Source: ZC4RG30 sp039932715
Lineage (GTDB): Bacteria; Pseudomonadota; Gammaproteobacteria; Steroidobacterales; Steroidobacteraceae
Length of the DNA: 64,000 bases
Reading direction: 5' to 3'
Assembly: GCA_039932715.1 (NCBI GenBank)
Contig: JBDTPN010000005.1
Span: forward strand, 1-64,000
Both the position numbers and the translations under genes were made by a program. Below are positions 1-9,024 of the stretch, piece by piece (within the stretch, counting starts at the first letter, position 1; the number at the start of each line of letters is the position of its first letter). The notes below the pieces were generated by a model, which worked only from the letters and a program-made list of their open reading frames with translations, was not told where the DNA came from and ran no database searches.

Positions 1-55
1 AACCCCCGACATTCGCCTTGTAAGGGCGACGCTCTACCAGCTGAGCTAAGCACCC
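1..55 (-). tRNA. tRNA-Val (anticodon TAC), cut by window start
   Basis: Reading the minus strand from base 55, the sequence begins GGGTGCTTAGCTCAG, a normal acceptor and D-arm start, and continues into an anticodon loop CTTACAA with anticodon TAC (valine, GUA codons). The T-arm and 3' acceptor lie outside the window. The gene follows lon in the same direction after about 110 bases. It resembles the E. coli tRNA-Val(TAC) sequence as I recall it. Confidence 0.93.
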
Positions 56-119
56 TCCTCATTGCGCCATCTCCAACCCGCGACAACCCCTATAGCCGTT
101 CGCGAGGGCGCGTAGTCTA

Positions 120-145
120 GGCAAGCGCCTTGCCAGTAGCAAGGC
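120..145 (-). terminator. Two overlapping stem-loops after lon
   Basis: Two perfect inverted repeats share bases. One is a 7-bp stem (127-133 with 139-145, 5-base loop). The other is a 6-bp stem (120-125 with 129-134, 3-base loop). They cannot form together. They lie between the lon stop and tRNA-Val. Neither is followed by a T-run on the minus strand, so this is a hairpin-type stop or processing signal at best, not a clear intrinsic terminator. Confidence 0.4.
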
Positions 146-164
146 CGCCTGCCCAATGAACCCG

Positions 165-2609
165 TCAATGCGCCCGCAGCCCCTTGGAGACGCGCCGGGC
201 CCGCCGCACGCGCTTGGCCACTGCCCCGGGCTGCGGTTCGATGACCGCCGTGGCCAGCGGTATGGGCTGGCGGGTCAATGCGAACTGCAGCACTTCGTCT
301 ATCCACTTGACCGGGTGGATCTGCAAATTGCCCTTGATGTTGTCGGGGATCTCGACCAGATCCTTTTCGTTGTCGATGGGAATCAGCACGTGCTTGATGC
401 CACCGCGGCTGGCGGCCAGCAGCTTCTCTTTGAGGCCACCGATGGGCAGCACTTCGCCGCGCAGGGTGATTTCGCCGGTCATGGCCACATCCGAGCGCAC
501 CGGGATCTTGGTCAGCGCCGACACCATGGCGGTGCAGATGCCGATGCCGGCCGAAGGACCATCCTTGGGCGTGGCGCCCTCGGGCAGGTGCACGTGGAAA
601 TCGATGTTGGAGTAGAAATCCTTCTCGAGGCCCAGCACATCGCTGCGACTGCGCACCACGGTCATGGCCGCCTGGATGGACTCCTTCATCACGTCACCCA
701 GCTTGCCGGTGAAGATGGGACGACCCTTGCCCGGCAGCACCGCGGTCTCGATGGACAGCAGCTCGCCGCCGACTTCGGTCCATGCCAGGCCCGTGACATG
801 GCCCACGCGATCCGCCTCTTCAGCTTCGCCGTAACGGAAGCGGCGCACGCCCAGGTATTTATCGAGCGTCTTGGAGGTGACCGAAACCGTGGCGCCCTTT
901 TTCTTCTCGAGCAGCAGGCCCTTTACGGCCTTGCGCGCGATCTTGGCGATCTCGCGTTCGAGGTTACGCACACCGGCCTCGCGCGTGTAGTAACGCACGA
1001 TGTCCAGCAGCACCTCGTCGGCGATCTTGAGCTCTGCATCCTTCAAGCCATTGGCCTTGGTCTGCTTGGGCACCAGGTAACGCTTGGCGATGTTGACCTT
1101 TTCATCTTCGGTATAACCGGGCAGCCGGATGACTTCCATGCGATCGAGCAGCGGCGCCGGGATGTTCATGCTGTTTGCGGTGCAGATGAACATCACTTCT
1201 GACAAGTCGAAGTCGACTTCCAGGTAGTGATCATTGAACGCCGAATTCTGCTCCGGATCGAGTACTTCCAGCAGCGCCGAAGACGGATCGCCACGGAAAT
1301 CCATGGCCATCTTGTCGACCTCGTCGAGCAGGAACAACGGATTGTGCGTACCGGACTTGGTCATATTCTGGATGACCTTGCCGGGCATGGAGCCGATGTA
1401 GGTACGGCGATGGCCGCGGATCTCGGCTTCGTCACGCACCCCGCCCAGGGACATGCGCACGAACTTGCGATTCGTGGCGCGTGCGATGGACTGACCCAGC
1501 GAGGTCTTGCCCACGCCCGGTGGGCCCACCAGGCACAAGATAGGCCCCTTGATCTTGTCCACGCGCTGCAGCACCGCCAGGTATTCGACAATGCGTTCCT
1601 TGACCTTCTCGAGGCCGTAGTGATCCTGGTCGAGCACCTTCTGCGCGTTGGCGATGTCCTTGTGCACACGCGAGCGCTTCTTCCACGGCACCTTGACCAG
1701 CCAGTCGATGTAGTTGCGGACCACGGTGGCCTCGGCTGACATCGGCGACATCATCTTGAGCTTGTTGAGTTCGCCGGTGGCCTTGTCCTTGGCCTCCTTG
1801 CTCATGCCGGCCTTGGCGATCTTCGATTCGAGCTCGTTGATCTCGTTGCCGCCCTCGTCCATCTCACCGAGCTCTTTGTGGATGGCCTTCATCTGCTCGT
1901 TGAGGTAGTACTCGCGCTGCGACTTCTCCATCTGCGCCTTGACGCGCCCACGGATGCGCTTCTCGATCTGCAGCACGTCCATCTCGCCCTCGATGGCGAC
2001 CAGGATGTGCTCGAGGCGCTTGCGCACGTCAAGGATCTCAAGCACCTGCTGCTTCTCGGCATGCTTGAGCGTCATCTGCGCGGCAACCGAATCGGCCAGG
2101 CGTCCCGGCTGCTCGATGCCGGCCAGCGCAGTCAGCATTTCCGGAGGAACTTTCTTGTTGAGCTTTACGTATTGCTCGAACTGGGAAATGACCGAACGGG
2201 TGAGCACGTCCATTTCCTTTTCGTCGTATTGCTCGACGTCGGCCTGCGGCGTGACCTTGGCGGTGTAGTAGTCACCCCCATGCAATTCGTCGACGCTGGC
2301 GCGCTCCACGCCCTCGACCAGCACCTTGACGGTGCCATCGGGCAGTTTGACCAGCTGCAGCACCGTGGCAATGGTGCCGAAGCGGTAGAGGTCATCGGGC
2401 TTGGGGTCGTCGATATCCGGCTGGCGCTGTGACAGCACCACGATGCGGCGTGGATCGGCCTTCATGGCCTGGTCCAGGGCCAGGATGGATTTCTCCCGGC
2501 CAACGAACAGCGGCTGCACCATGTGCGGATAAACCACTACATCGCGAACCGGCAAAACTGGAATAGCGTCTTCGGTGGTGACTGCTTCGGTCTTGGCTGC
2601 TTCGGTCAA
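165..2609 (-). CDS. lon: ATP-dependent protease Lon
   Basis: Lon is a cytosolic AAA+ serine protease that degrades misfolded and regulatory proteins. The 814-residue product has the usual length and order: an N-terminal substrate-binding LON domain (from about residue 17), a helical linker, an AAA+ module with Walker A GPPGVGKT at 362-369 and Walker B ending DEVD near 432, and a C-terminal protease domain. The Ser-Lys dyad is visible as S686 in PKDGPSAG and K729 in GGLKEK. Translation starts at TTG, preceded by AGGAG five bases upstream. A heat-shock-like promoter lies about 45-70 bases upstream, so lon is probably transcribed separately from clpX. Confidence 0.98.
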   Translation of the reverse strand: MTEAAKTEAVTTEDAIPVLPVRDVVVYPHMVQPLFVGREKSILALDQAMKADPRRIVVLSQRQPDIDDPKPDDLYRFGTIATVLQLVKLPDGTVKVLVEGVERASVDELHGGDYYTAKVTPQADVEQYDEKEMDVLTRSVISQFEQYVKLNKKVPPEMLTALAGIEQPGRLADSVAAQMTLKHAEKQQVLEILDVRKRLEHILVAIEGEMDVLQIEKRIRGRVKAQMEKSQREYYLNEQMKAIHKELGEMDEGGNEINELESKIAKAGMSKEAKDKATGELNKLKMMSPMSAEATVVRNYIDWLVKVPWKKRSRVHKDIANAQKVLDQDHYGLEKVKERIVEYLAVLQRVDKIKGPILCLVGPPGVGKTSLGQSIARATNRKFVRMSLGGVRDEAEIRGHRRTYIGSMPGKVIQNMTKSGTHNPLFLLDEVDKMAMDFRGDPSSALLEVLDPEQNSAFNDHYLEVDFDLSEVMFICTANSMNIPAPLLDRMEVIRLPGYTEDEKVNIAKRYLVPKQTKANGLKDAELKIADEVLLDIVRYYTREAGVRNLEREIAKIARKAVKGLLLEKKKGATVSVTSKTLDKYLGVRRFRYGEAEEADRVGHVTGLAWTEVGGELLSIETAVLPGKGRPIFTGKLGDVMKESIQAAMTVVRSRSDVLGLEKDFYSNIDFHVHLPEGATPKDGPSAGIGICTAMVSALTKIPVRSDVAMTGEITLRGEVLPIGGLKEKLLAASRGGIKHVLIPIDNEKDLVEIPDNIKGNLQIHPVKWIDEVLQFALTRQPIPLATAVIEPQPGAVAKRVRRARRVSKGLRAH

Positions 2610-2651
2610 GGGGACTCCTGGGTCGCGGGCGCTGAACAGCGTATCGAGCGT

Positions 2652-2680
2652 ACATGGTACCTCGACCGACGGAATTCAAG
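2652..2680 (-). promoter_or_regulatory. Candidate sigma-32 heat-shock promoter of lon
   Basis: On the minus strand CTTGAAT (2674-2680) is followed after 14 bases by TACCATGT (2652-2659). The sigma-32 consensus is CTTGAAA, 11-16 bases, then CCCCATNT, so the -35 is nearly perfect, the spacing is in range, and the -10 keeps the CCAT core. It sits in the 114-base clpX-lon gap. lon is a classical heat-shock regulon member in enterics, which supports the call. No transcription data. Confidence 0.6.
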
Positions 2681-2704
2681 GAGCGGCCGAAGTCGAACCG
2701 CCAG

Positions 2705-2725
2705 GAGGAACCATAGAGGTTCCTC
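2705..2725 (-). terminator. Stem-loop at the clpX stop codon
   Basis: GAGGAACC (2705-2712) and GGTTCCTC (2718-2725) form a perfect 8-bp stem with a 5-base loop. The stem overlaps the TGA stop of clpX. No T-run follows on the minus strand, so it may attenuate, protect the mRNA end or terminate only partly before the lon promoter. Confidence 0.45.
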
Positions 2726-4055
2726 AGCCGTGGCCAGACCCCGTGGCGCGGCGCGGTTCGTCGACGGCGTGCGGCTTGTCAATGCGCGCGTCTTCGGTTT
2801 TGTAAACCACGTAAGGCGGTGCATGACCCAGCACCACGCTTTCGTCCACCACCACCTTGCTCACGTTCTTGAGCGTGGGCAACTGGTACATGGTGTCGAG
2901 CAGGATGTTCTCGAGAATGGTGCGCAGGCCGCGGGCACCGGTCTTGCGCTCCATGGCCTTGCGCGCCACGGCCGACAGGCCATCGTCGCTGAATTCCAGT
3001 TCGGCACCGTCCATTTCAAACAGGCGACGATATTGTTTGGTCAGGGCGTTGCGCGGATCCTTGAGGATGGAGATCAGCGCCTTCTCGTCGAGCTCTTCGA
3101 GGGTTGCGACCACCGGCAGGCGGCCCACGAACTCGGGGATCAGCCCGTATTTGACGAGATCTTCAGGCTCGACGTCATGGAACAGGTCGGTGCCATGCGG
3201 GCGGCTGGTGACGCTGCGCACATCCGAAGTGAAGCCAATGCCGCCCTTCTGGGTGCGGTTGAGTATCACCTTGTCGAGGCCCGAGAACGCGCCGCCGACG
3301 ATGAACAGGATGTTGGAGGTGTCTACCTGCAGGAATTCCTGCTGGGGATGCTTGCGCCCGCCCTGCGGCGGCACCGAGGCCATGGTCCCCTCGATGAGCT
3401 TGAGCAGCGCCTGCTGCACGCCCTCGCCGGACACGTCACGCGTGATCGACGGGTTGTCGGATTTGCGCGAGATCTTGTCGATCTCGTCGATGTAGACGAT
3501 GCCGGTCTGTGCCTTCTCGACGTCGTAGTCGCACTTCTGCAGCAGCTTCTGGATGATGTTCTCGACGTCTTCGCCGACATAGCCGGCCTCGGTCAGCGTC
3601 GTGGCATCGGCAATGGTGAAGGGAACATTGAGCAGGCGCGCCAGGGTCTCGGCCAGCAAGGTCTTGCCACTGCCGGTAGGACCGATGAGCAGGATATTGC
3701 TCTTGGCGATCTCGACATCGTCCTTGGCCTTGATGCCGCCCGGATTGCGGGTCTGCAGTCGCTTGTAGTGGTTATAGACCGCAACCGAAAGCGTCTTCTT
3801 GGCGCGTTCCTGGCCGATGACGTATTCGTCGAGGACGGTCTTGATTTCGTGGGGCTTGGGCAGCTTGTCGCGCGAGCGCTCGGCTTTATCCTCAAGCTCT
3901 TCGCGGATGATGTCGTTGCACAGCTCGACGCACTCGTCGCAGACGAATACGGAGGGGCCGGCTATCAGCTTGCGCACCTCGTGCTGGCTCTTGCCGCAAA
4001 AGGAGCAATAGAGAAGCTTGCCGTCGTCAGTACGTCCGCGGGTGTCGTCGCTCAT
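2724..4055 (-). CDS. clpX: ATP-dependent Clp protease ATPase subunit ClpX
   Basis: ClpX is the hexameric unfoldase that recognises substrates and feeds them to ClpP. The 443-residue protein has an N-terminal zinc-binding domain with C17, C20, C39 and C42, a Walker A GPTGSGKT at 125-132, the pore-loop GYVG at 158-161, Walker B YIDEID near 191, and the IGF loop (in GGIGF) that docks on ClpP. The last 20 or so residues, after the conserved fold, are polar and probably disordered. It follows clpP by 92 bases with a terminator between them. No strong ribosome site precedes the ATG. Confidence 0.98.
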   Translation of the reverse strand: MSDDTRGRTDDGKLLYCSFCGKSQHEVRKLIAGPSVFVCDECVELCNDIIREELEDKAERSRDKLPKPHEIKTVLDEYVIGQERAKKTLSVAVYNHYKRLQTRNPGGIKAKDDVEIAKSNILLIGPTGSGKTLLAETLARLLNVPFTIADATTLTEAGYVGEDVENIIQKLLQKCDYDVEKAQTGIVYIDEIDKISRKSDNPSITRDVSGEGVQQALLKLIEGTMASVPPQGGRKHPQQEFLQVDTSNILFIVGGAFSGLDKVILNRTQKGGIGFTSDVRSVTSRPHGTDLFHDVEPEDLVKYGLIPEFVGRLPVVATLEELDEKALISILKDPRNALTKQYRRLFEMDGAELEFSDDGLSAVARKAMERKTGARGLRTILENILLDTMYQLPTLKNVSKVVVDESVVLGHAPPYVVYKTEDARIDKPHAVDEPRRATGSGHG

Positions 4056-4128
4056 GTACTGTATATATCACGACACTGCCTTGGCACGCAAAGCAGTGCG
4101 TCACTATAACGCCTTGTAACTTATGGGG

Positions 4129-4150
4129 AAAAAAACGCCCCGCGGCGCTA
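4129..4150 (-). terminator. Intrinsic terminator at the end of clpP
   Basis: On the minus strand a GC-rich stem (AGCGCC, loop GCGG, then GGCGTT, with one G-T pair) runs directly into seven T residues (the A-run at 4129-4135 on the plus strand). It overlaps the clpP TAG stop. This suggests that clpX has its own promoter or depends on read-through. Confidence 0.7.
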
Positions 4151-4771
4151 TTTCGTGCTTGCCGCAGGCAAGGAGGCGCGATCGGACAGCACCCGGTCAA
4201 TCAGGCCATAACTGACGGCATCTTCGGCCCGCATGAAATTGTCGCGGTCGGTGTCGTTCTTGATGCGTTCCACGGATTGCCCCGTGTGCTTGGCCAGAAT
4301 CTCGTTGAGGCGGTCGCGGGTGTAGAGGATCTCGCGGGCATGGATTTCCATGTCGGCCGCCTGACCCTGCATGCCGCCCAGCGGCTGGTGAATCATCACC
4401 CGCGAATGCGGCAGCGCGAAACGCTTGCCCTTGGCACCACCGGCCAGAAGGATGGCGCCCATGCTGGCGGCCTGGCCCAGGCAGATGGTGGACACGTCGG
4501 GCTTGATGTATTGCATGGTGTCGTAGATGGCCAGACCCGCAGTCACATGACCGCCGGGTGAGTTGACGTACAGCGCGATGTCCTTGTCCGGGTTTTCCGA
4601 TTCAAGGAACAGCAGCTGCGCCACGATGACATTGCCCATGTAATCGTCGACGGGACCCACGGCAAATACCACGCGATCCTTGAGCAGGCGCGAATAGATG
4701 TCGTAGGCGCGCTCGCCCCGCGACGTCTGCTCCACCACCATCGGTACCAGATTCAGTGCACGTTCGTTCAT
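4148..4771 (-). CDS. clpP: ATP-dependent Clp protease proteolytic subunit ClpP
   Basis: ClpP is the serine peptidase that forms a 14-mer chamber for ClpX or ClpA substrates. Starting at the ATG of MNERAL gives 207 residues, the same as E. coli ClpP. The catalytic triad is S103 (in QAASMGA), H128 (in VMIHQP) and D177. A start 39 bases further upstream is open but would overlap tig and adds an unlikely arginine-rich extension. It lies 10 bases after tig, so the two are probably cotranscribed. Confidence 0.97.
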   Translation of the reverse strand: MNERALNLVPMVVEQTSRGERAYDIYSRLLKDRVVFAVGPVDDYMGNVIVAQLLFLESENPDKDIALYVNSPGGHVTAGLAIYDTMQYIKPDVSTICLGQAASMGAILLAGGAKGKRFALPHSRVMIHQPLGGMQGQAADMEIHAREILYTRDRLNEILAKHTGQSVERIKNDTDRDNFMRAEDAVSYGLIDRVLSDRASLPAASTK

Positions 4772-4781
4772 GCTGGGTATT

Positions 4782-6095
4782 CTACGCCTGGTCAGAGGCC
4801 GGGCGGCCAAAACCGGTGAGTTCGGCGAAGCTGACTGGTAAGTCGGTCACACGGGCGCGCCCCAGGACCCAGTCAACCACCTGGTCTTCGAGCACGCCGG
4901 TCTCGATCTGGCGCATTGCGTTCTGGTCCTGCAGGTAGGCACGCCGCATTTCGTCGGCATTGGGGTAAGCGCCCACCAGTTCATCCAGGCGCTGGATTAT
5001 GGTCTGTCGATCCGCCTTCAACCCTTCGCGACGCACCAGTTCGCCGATCAGCAGCCCCAGCATCACGCGGCGCCGGGCGGGCTCTGCATATAGCTCGCGG
5101 GAGGGAATCTGGCTGGCATCCTGCAGGCCCATGCGCTGCATGGTCTCGATCTGCATCTGCTGGACCTGCTGATCGAGCAATGCGCGCGGCACCTGCACTG
5201 GATTTTCGCGTGCCAGGGTATCGAACACCTGCGTGCGCAAGCGGGCGCGCGCAGCCTCGGCCGCCTCGCGCTCCATGCTGGCACGCACTTCGGTGCGCAG
5301 CGCCGCTACCCCGCCTTCGGGCAGCCCGAAGGCCACTGCAAAAGCATCATCGATGGGCGGCAGGAATTCCTCTTCCACCGCCTTGACGGTGAGGTCGAAT
5401 TCTGTGGTCTTGCCGGCAAGGTCGGGGCTGCCATAGGTGTCGGGAAATTTCACGGGCGCTGATTTTGATTCCCCTGCGGTGACACCGATCAATGCGGTTT
5501 CGAAGTCGGCCACGGCGCGACCCGAACCGATCACCACCTGCATGTCCTTGCCTTCACCGCCGGCGAAGGCAACGCCGTCGAGCCGGCCCAGGAAGTCCAC
5601 GGTCACGCGGTCGCCGGAAATGCTGGGGCGCTCCACCGGCACATATTTGACCTGCTGCTTGCGCATGCTTTCGAGCATGGCGTCGATGTCGGTCTCGGTG
5701 ATGCCGGCCACCGAACGCTTGATGTCATAGCCTTCCACCGCGCCCACGGTGAATTCGGGCAGCACTTCAAACAGGGCGGCGAATTTAAGGTCGCTGCCCG
5801 CTTCGATCTGGATGGGCTCGATGGTCGGCCCGCCCACGGGGCGCAGGTTTTCCTTGGCCACCGCATCGGTATAGGACTGACGGATCAGTTCATTGACCGC
5901 ATCCCCGCGCACCTGCTGGCCGTACTGCTGCTTGATGACCTGCAGCGGCACCTTGCCCTTGCGAAAGCCGCGGATATTGGCGGTGCGCGACAGATCACGC
6001 AGGCGGCGATCCACCTCGCCGGCCACGCGTGTATTGGGAATCTCGACCTCGATTCGGCGCCCGAGATCTGAGGTATTCGTCACTGTAAATTGCAT
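4782..6095 (-). CDS. tig: Trigger factor, ribosome-associated chaperone
   Basis: Trigger factor binds ribosomal protein L23 and shields emerging chains. The 437-residue protein starts MQFTVTNTS. It carries the ribosome-binding signature GFRKGKVP near residue 48, a central FKBP-type peptidyl-prolyl isomerase region and a long helical C-terminal chaperone domain. The start is set by AAGGAT seven bases upstream; two upstream in-frame starts (TTG at 6113, ATG at 6110) lack such a site. It begins only 22 bases after the encoded CCA of tRNA-Leu. Confidence 0.97.
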   Translation of the reverse strand: MQFTVTNTSDLGRRIEVEIPNTRVAGEVDRRLRDLSRTANIRGFRKGKVPLQVIKQQYGQQVRGDAVNELIRQSYTDAVAKENLRPVGGPTIEPIQIEAGSDLKFAALFEVLPEFTVGAVEGYDIKRSVAGITETDIDAMLESMRKQQVKYVPVERPSISGDRVTVDFLGRLDGVAFAGGEGKDMQVVIGSGRAVADFETALIGVTAGESKSAPVKFPDTYGSPDLAGKTTEFDLTVKAVEEEFLPPIDDAFAVAFGLPEGGVAALRTEVRASMEREAAEAARARLRTQVFDTLARENPVQVPRALLDQQVQQMQIETMQRMGLQDASQIPSRELYAEPARRRVMLGLLIGELVRREGLKADRQTIIQRLDELVGAYPNADEMRRAYLQDQNAMRQIETGVLEDQVVDWVLGRARVTDLPVSFAELTGFGRPASDQA

Positions 6096-6101
6096 CGCAA
6101 G

Positions 6102-6107
6102 ATCCTT
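6102..6107 (-). promoter_or_regulatory. Ribosome binding site deciding the tig start
   Basis: AAGGAT on the minus strand lies 7 bases before the ATG at 6095. It selects MQFTV over two in-frame upstream start codons that have no such sequence. Confidence 0.75.
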
Positions 6108-6117
6108 CATCAATAGC

Positions 6118-6202
6118 TGGTGCGAAAGGAGAGACTCGAACTCTCACGGGTTGCCCCACAAGCTCCTAAGGCTTGCGCGTCTACCAGTTTCGCCACTTTC
6201 GC
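6118..6202 (-). tRNA. tRNA-Leu (anticodon TAG)
   Basis: The minus strand shows a complete 85-base tRNA with a 7-bp acceptor stem GCGAAAG/CTTTCGC, discriminator A and encoded CCA. The anticodon loop is CTTAGGA (anticodon TAG) and there is a long variable arm typical of tRNA-Leu. It is the last tRNA of the cluster and lies 22 bases before the tig start codon. Confidence 0.95.
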
Positions 6203-6220
6203 CAAGGGCGAGAAAAGAAA

Positions 6221-6296
<76 letters not shown>

Positions 6297-6303
6297 ATAA
6301 AAA

Positions 6304-6380
6304 TGGGGTGGACGACGGGACTCGAACCCGCGACAGCCGGAATCACAATCCGGGACTCTACCAGCTGAGCTACGTCCACC
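6304..6380 (-). tRNA. tRNA-His (anticodon GTG)
   Basis: The anticodon loop is TTGTGAT (anticodon GTG). The gene encodes the extra 5' G(-1) opposite discriminator C73, the identity pair of bacterial tRNA-His, and a CCA end. It is the second gene of the Arg-His-Lys-Leu run. Confidence 0.95.
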
Positions 6381-6407
6381 ATCGAACACATCAATCAGCG
6401 ATCAGTC

Positions 6408-6483
6408 TGGCGCGCCCGGCAGGACTCGAACCTGCGACCCTCGGCTTAGAAGGCCGATGCTCTATCCACTGAGCTACGGGCGC
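6408..6483 (-). tRNA. tRNA-Arg (anticodon TCT)
   Basis: A 76-base tRNA has acceptor stem GCGCCCG/CGGGCGC, anticodon loop CTTCTAA (anticodon TCT, AGA codons), discriminator G and encoded CCA. It is first in the Arg-His-Lys-Leu run after a 115-base gap from tRNA-Pro that holds a likely promoter. Confidence 0.95.
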
Positions 6484-6560
6484 CCTGTTCAGGGCAACCG
6501 TCTCGATGGGGTCATGCACAGGCTGATCACTTCTAAATTCTCCCCCGCTAGGGGGGCGGG

Positions 6561-6566
6561 AGTATA
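6561..6566 (-). promoter_or_regulatory. Possible -10 element for the tRNA-Arg-His-Lys-Leu(-tig) unit
   Basis: TATACT on the minus strand matches the sigma-70 -10 at 5 of 6 bases and is followed by a C/G-rich discriminator, typical of stringently controlled stable-RNA promoters. I see no good -35 at 16-18 bases. It lies about 80 bases upstream of tRNA-Arg. Confidence 0.4.
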
Positions 6567-6580
6567 TACGAACCGGCGCA

Positions 6581-6675
<95 letters not shown>

Positions 6676-6719
6676 ACGGCGCGATGATACCCTACGGCCC
6701 GTTTTACAGGGGGCGAGTG

Positions 6720-7574
6720 ATGACGGCACGTTTGCTGGACGGAAAAGCGATCGCGCAGTCATTGCGCGAGACCATCAAGAGCCAGGTGGCAGCGCTTACG
6801 GCAGCAGGCAAACGGGCGCCGGGGCTGGCCGTGGTGATCGTGGGTGAAGACCCGGCCTCGCAGATATACGTGCGCAACAAGCACCAGGCCACCGAGGGCG
6901 TGGGCATGCGCTCGGTGATGAAGGTGCTGCCGGCCACCGCCACGCAGCAGCAAGTGATCGATGTGGTCCAGATGCTCAACGCGGATGCCAGCATCGACGG
7001 CATCCTGGTGCAGCTGCCCGTGCCCAAACAGATCGACAGCAAGGCCGTGATCGATGCCATTGCCGTGGACAAGGACGTTGACGGCTTCAATCCCCTGAAC
7101 CTGGGTCTGCTGGCGCAGCGCACTCCCCGCCTGCGGCCGTGCACGCCCTACGGTTGCATGAAGATGCTGGATTATGTCGGCATCGACGTGAAGGGAATGG
7201 ATGCGGTGGTCCTGGGCCAGTCGAACATCGTGGGTCGCCCGGCCGCGCTGGAACTGCTGATGCGCGCCGCGACGGTAACCATTTGCCACAGCCAGACCCG
7301 GGACCTGCCTGGCCATGTACGGCGCGCAGACCTCATCGTCGCCGGCATCGGCAAGCCTGAATTCGTCAAGGGTGACTGGATCAAGCCCGGCGCCGTGGTG
7401 CTTGATGTGGGCATCAACCGGTTGCCCTCGGGCAAGGTGGTGGGTGATGTGGAGTTCGCGCCGGCCTGCGAGCGCGCGTCGTGGATCACGCCGGTGCCCG
7501 GCGGCGTCGGCCCCATGACCATCGCCATGCTGATTCAGAACACGCTCGAGGCCTACCACTTGGGTAACGCCTAG
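6720..7574 (+). CDS. folD: Methylenetetrahydrofolate dehydrogenase/cyclohydrolase FolD
   Basis: FolD interconverts 5,10-methylene-, methenyl- and 10-formyl-tetrahydrofolate with NADP. The 284-residue product (E. coli 288) shows the active-site Y50-x3-K54 in IYVRNK, the QLPVPK segment and the Rossmann motif GQSNIVGRP. The ATG of MTARLLDG was chosen because an AG-rich site lies just upstream and an earlier in-frame ATG would run into tRNA-Pro. It is divergent from the tRNA cluster and convergent with cysS. Confidence 0.97.
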   Translation: MTARLLDGKAIAQSLRETIKSQVAALTAAGKRAPGLAVVIVGEDPASQIYVRNKHQATEGVGMRSVMKVLPATATQQQVIDVVQMLNADASIDGILVQLPVPKQIDSKAVIDAIAVDKDVDGFNPLNLGLLAQRTPRLRPCTPYGCMKMLDYVGIDVKGMDAVVLGQSNIVGRPAALELLMRAATVTICHSQTRDLPGHVRRADLIVAGIGKPEFVKGDWIKPGAVVLDVGINRLPSGKVVGDVEFAPACERASWITPVPGGVGPMTIAMLIQNTLEAYHLGNA

Positions 7575-7587
7575 CGGCGTCGCCGCT

Positions 7588-7591
<4 letters not shown>
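7573..7591 (+). terminator. Hairpin between convergent folD and cysS
   Basis: AGCGGCG and CGCCGCT form a near-perfect palindrome (7573-7587) that includes the end of the folD stop codon and is followed by TTTAT on the plus strand. The reverse strand lacks a T-run, so it serves folD better than cysS. The decamer CGGCGTCGCC recurs at 7592-7601. Confidence 0.5.
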
Positions 7592-9015
<1,424 letters not shown>

Positions 9016-9024
9016 CGGGCGATG

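Noticed and set aside
2523..4109. Long plus-strand reading frame (528 codons) opposite clpX
   Set aside because: It mirrors the codon positions of clpX, has no ribosome site or recognisable domain and is a common artefact of high-GC coding DNA.
4121..4128. CCCCATAA on the minus strand as a sigma-32 -10 for clpX
   Set aside because: The region 11-16 bases upstream is the clpP terminator and has no CTTGAA-like -35.
4772..4810. Upstream start for clpP giving 220 residues
   Set aside because: It overlaps tig by 29 bases, adds an Arg-rich extension not typical of ClpP, and the internal ATG gives exactly the usual 207 residues.
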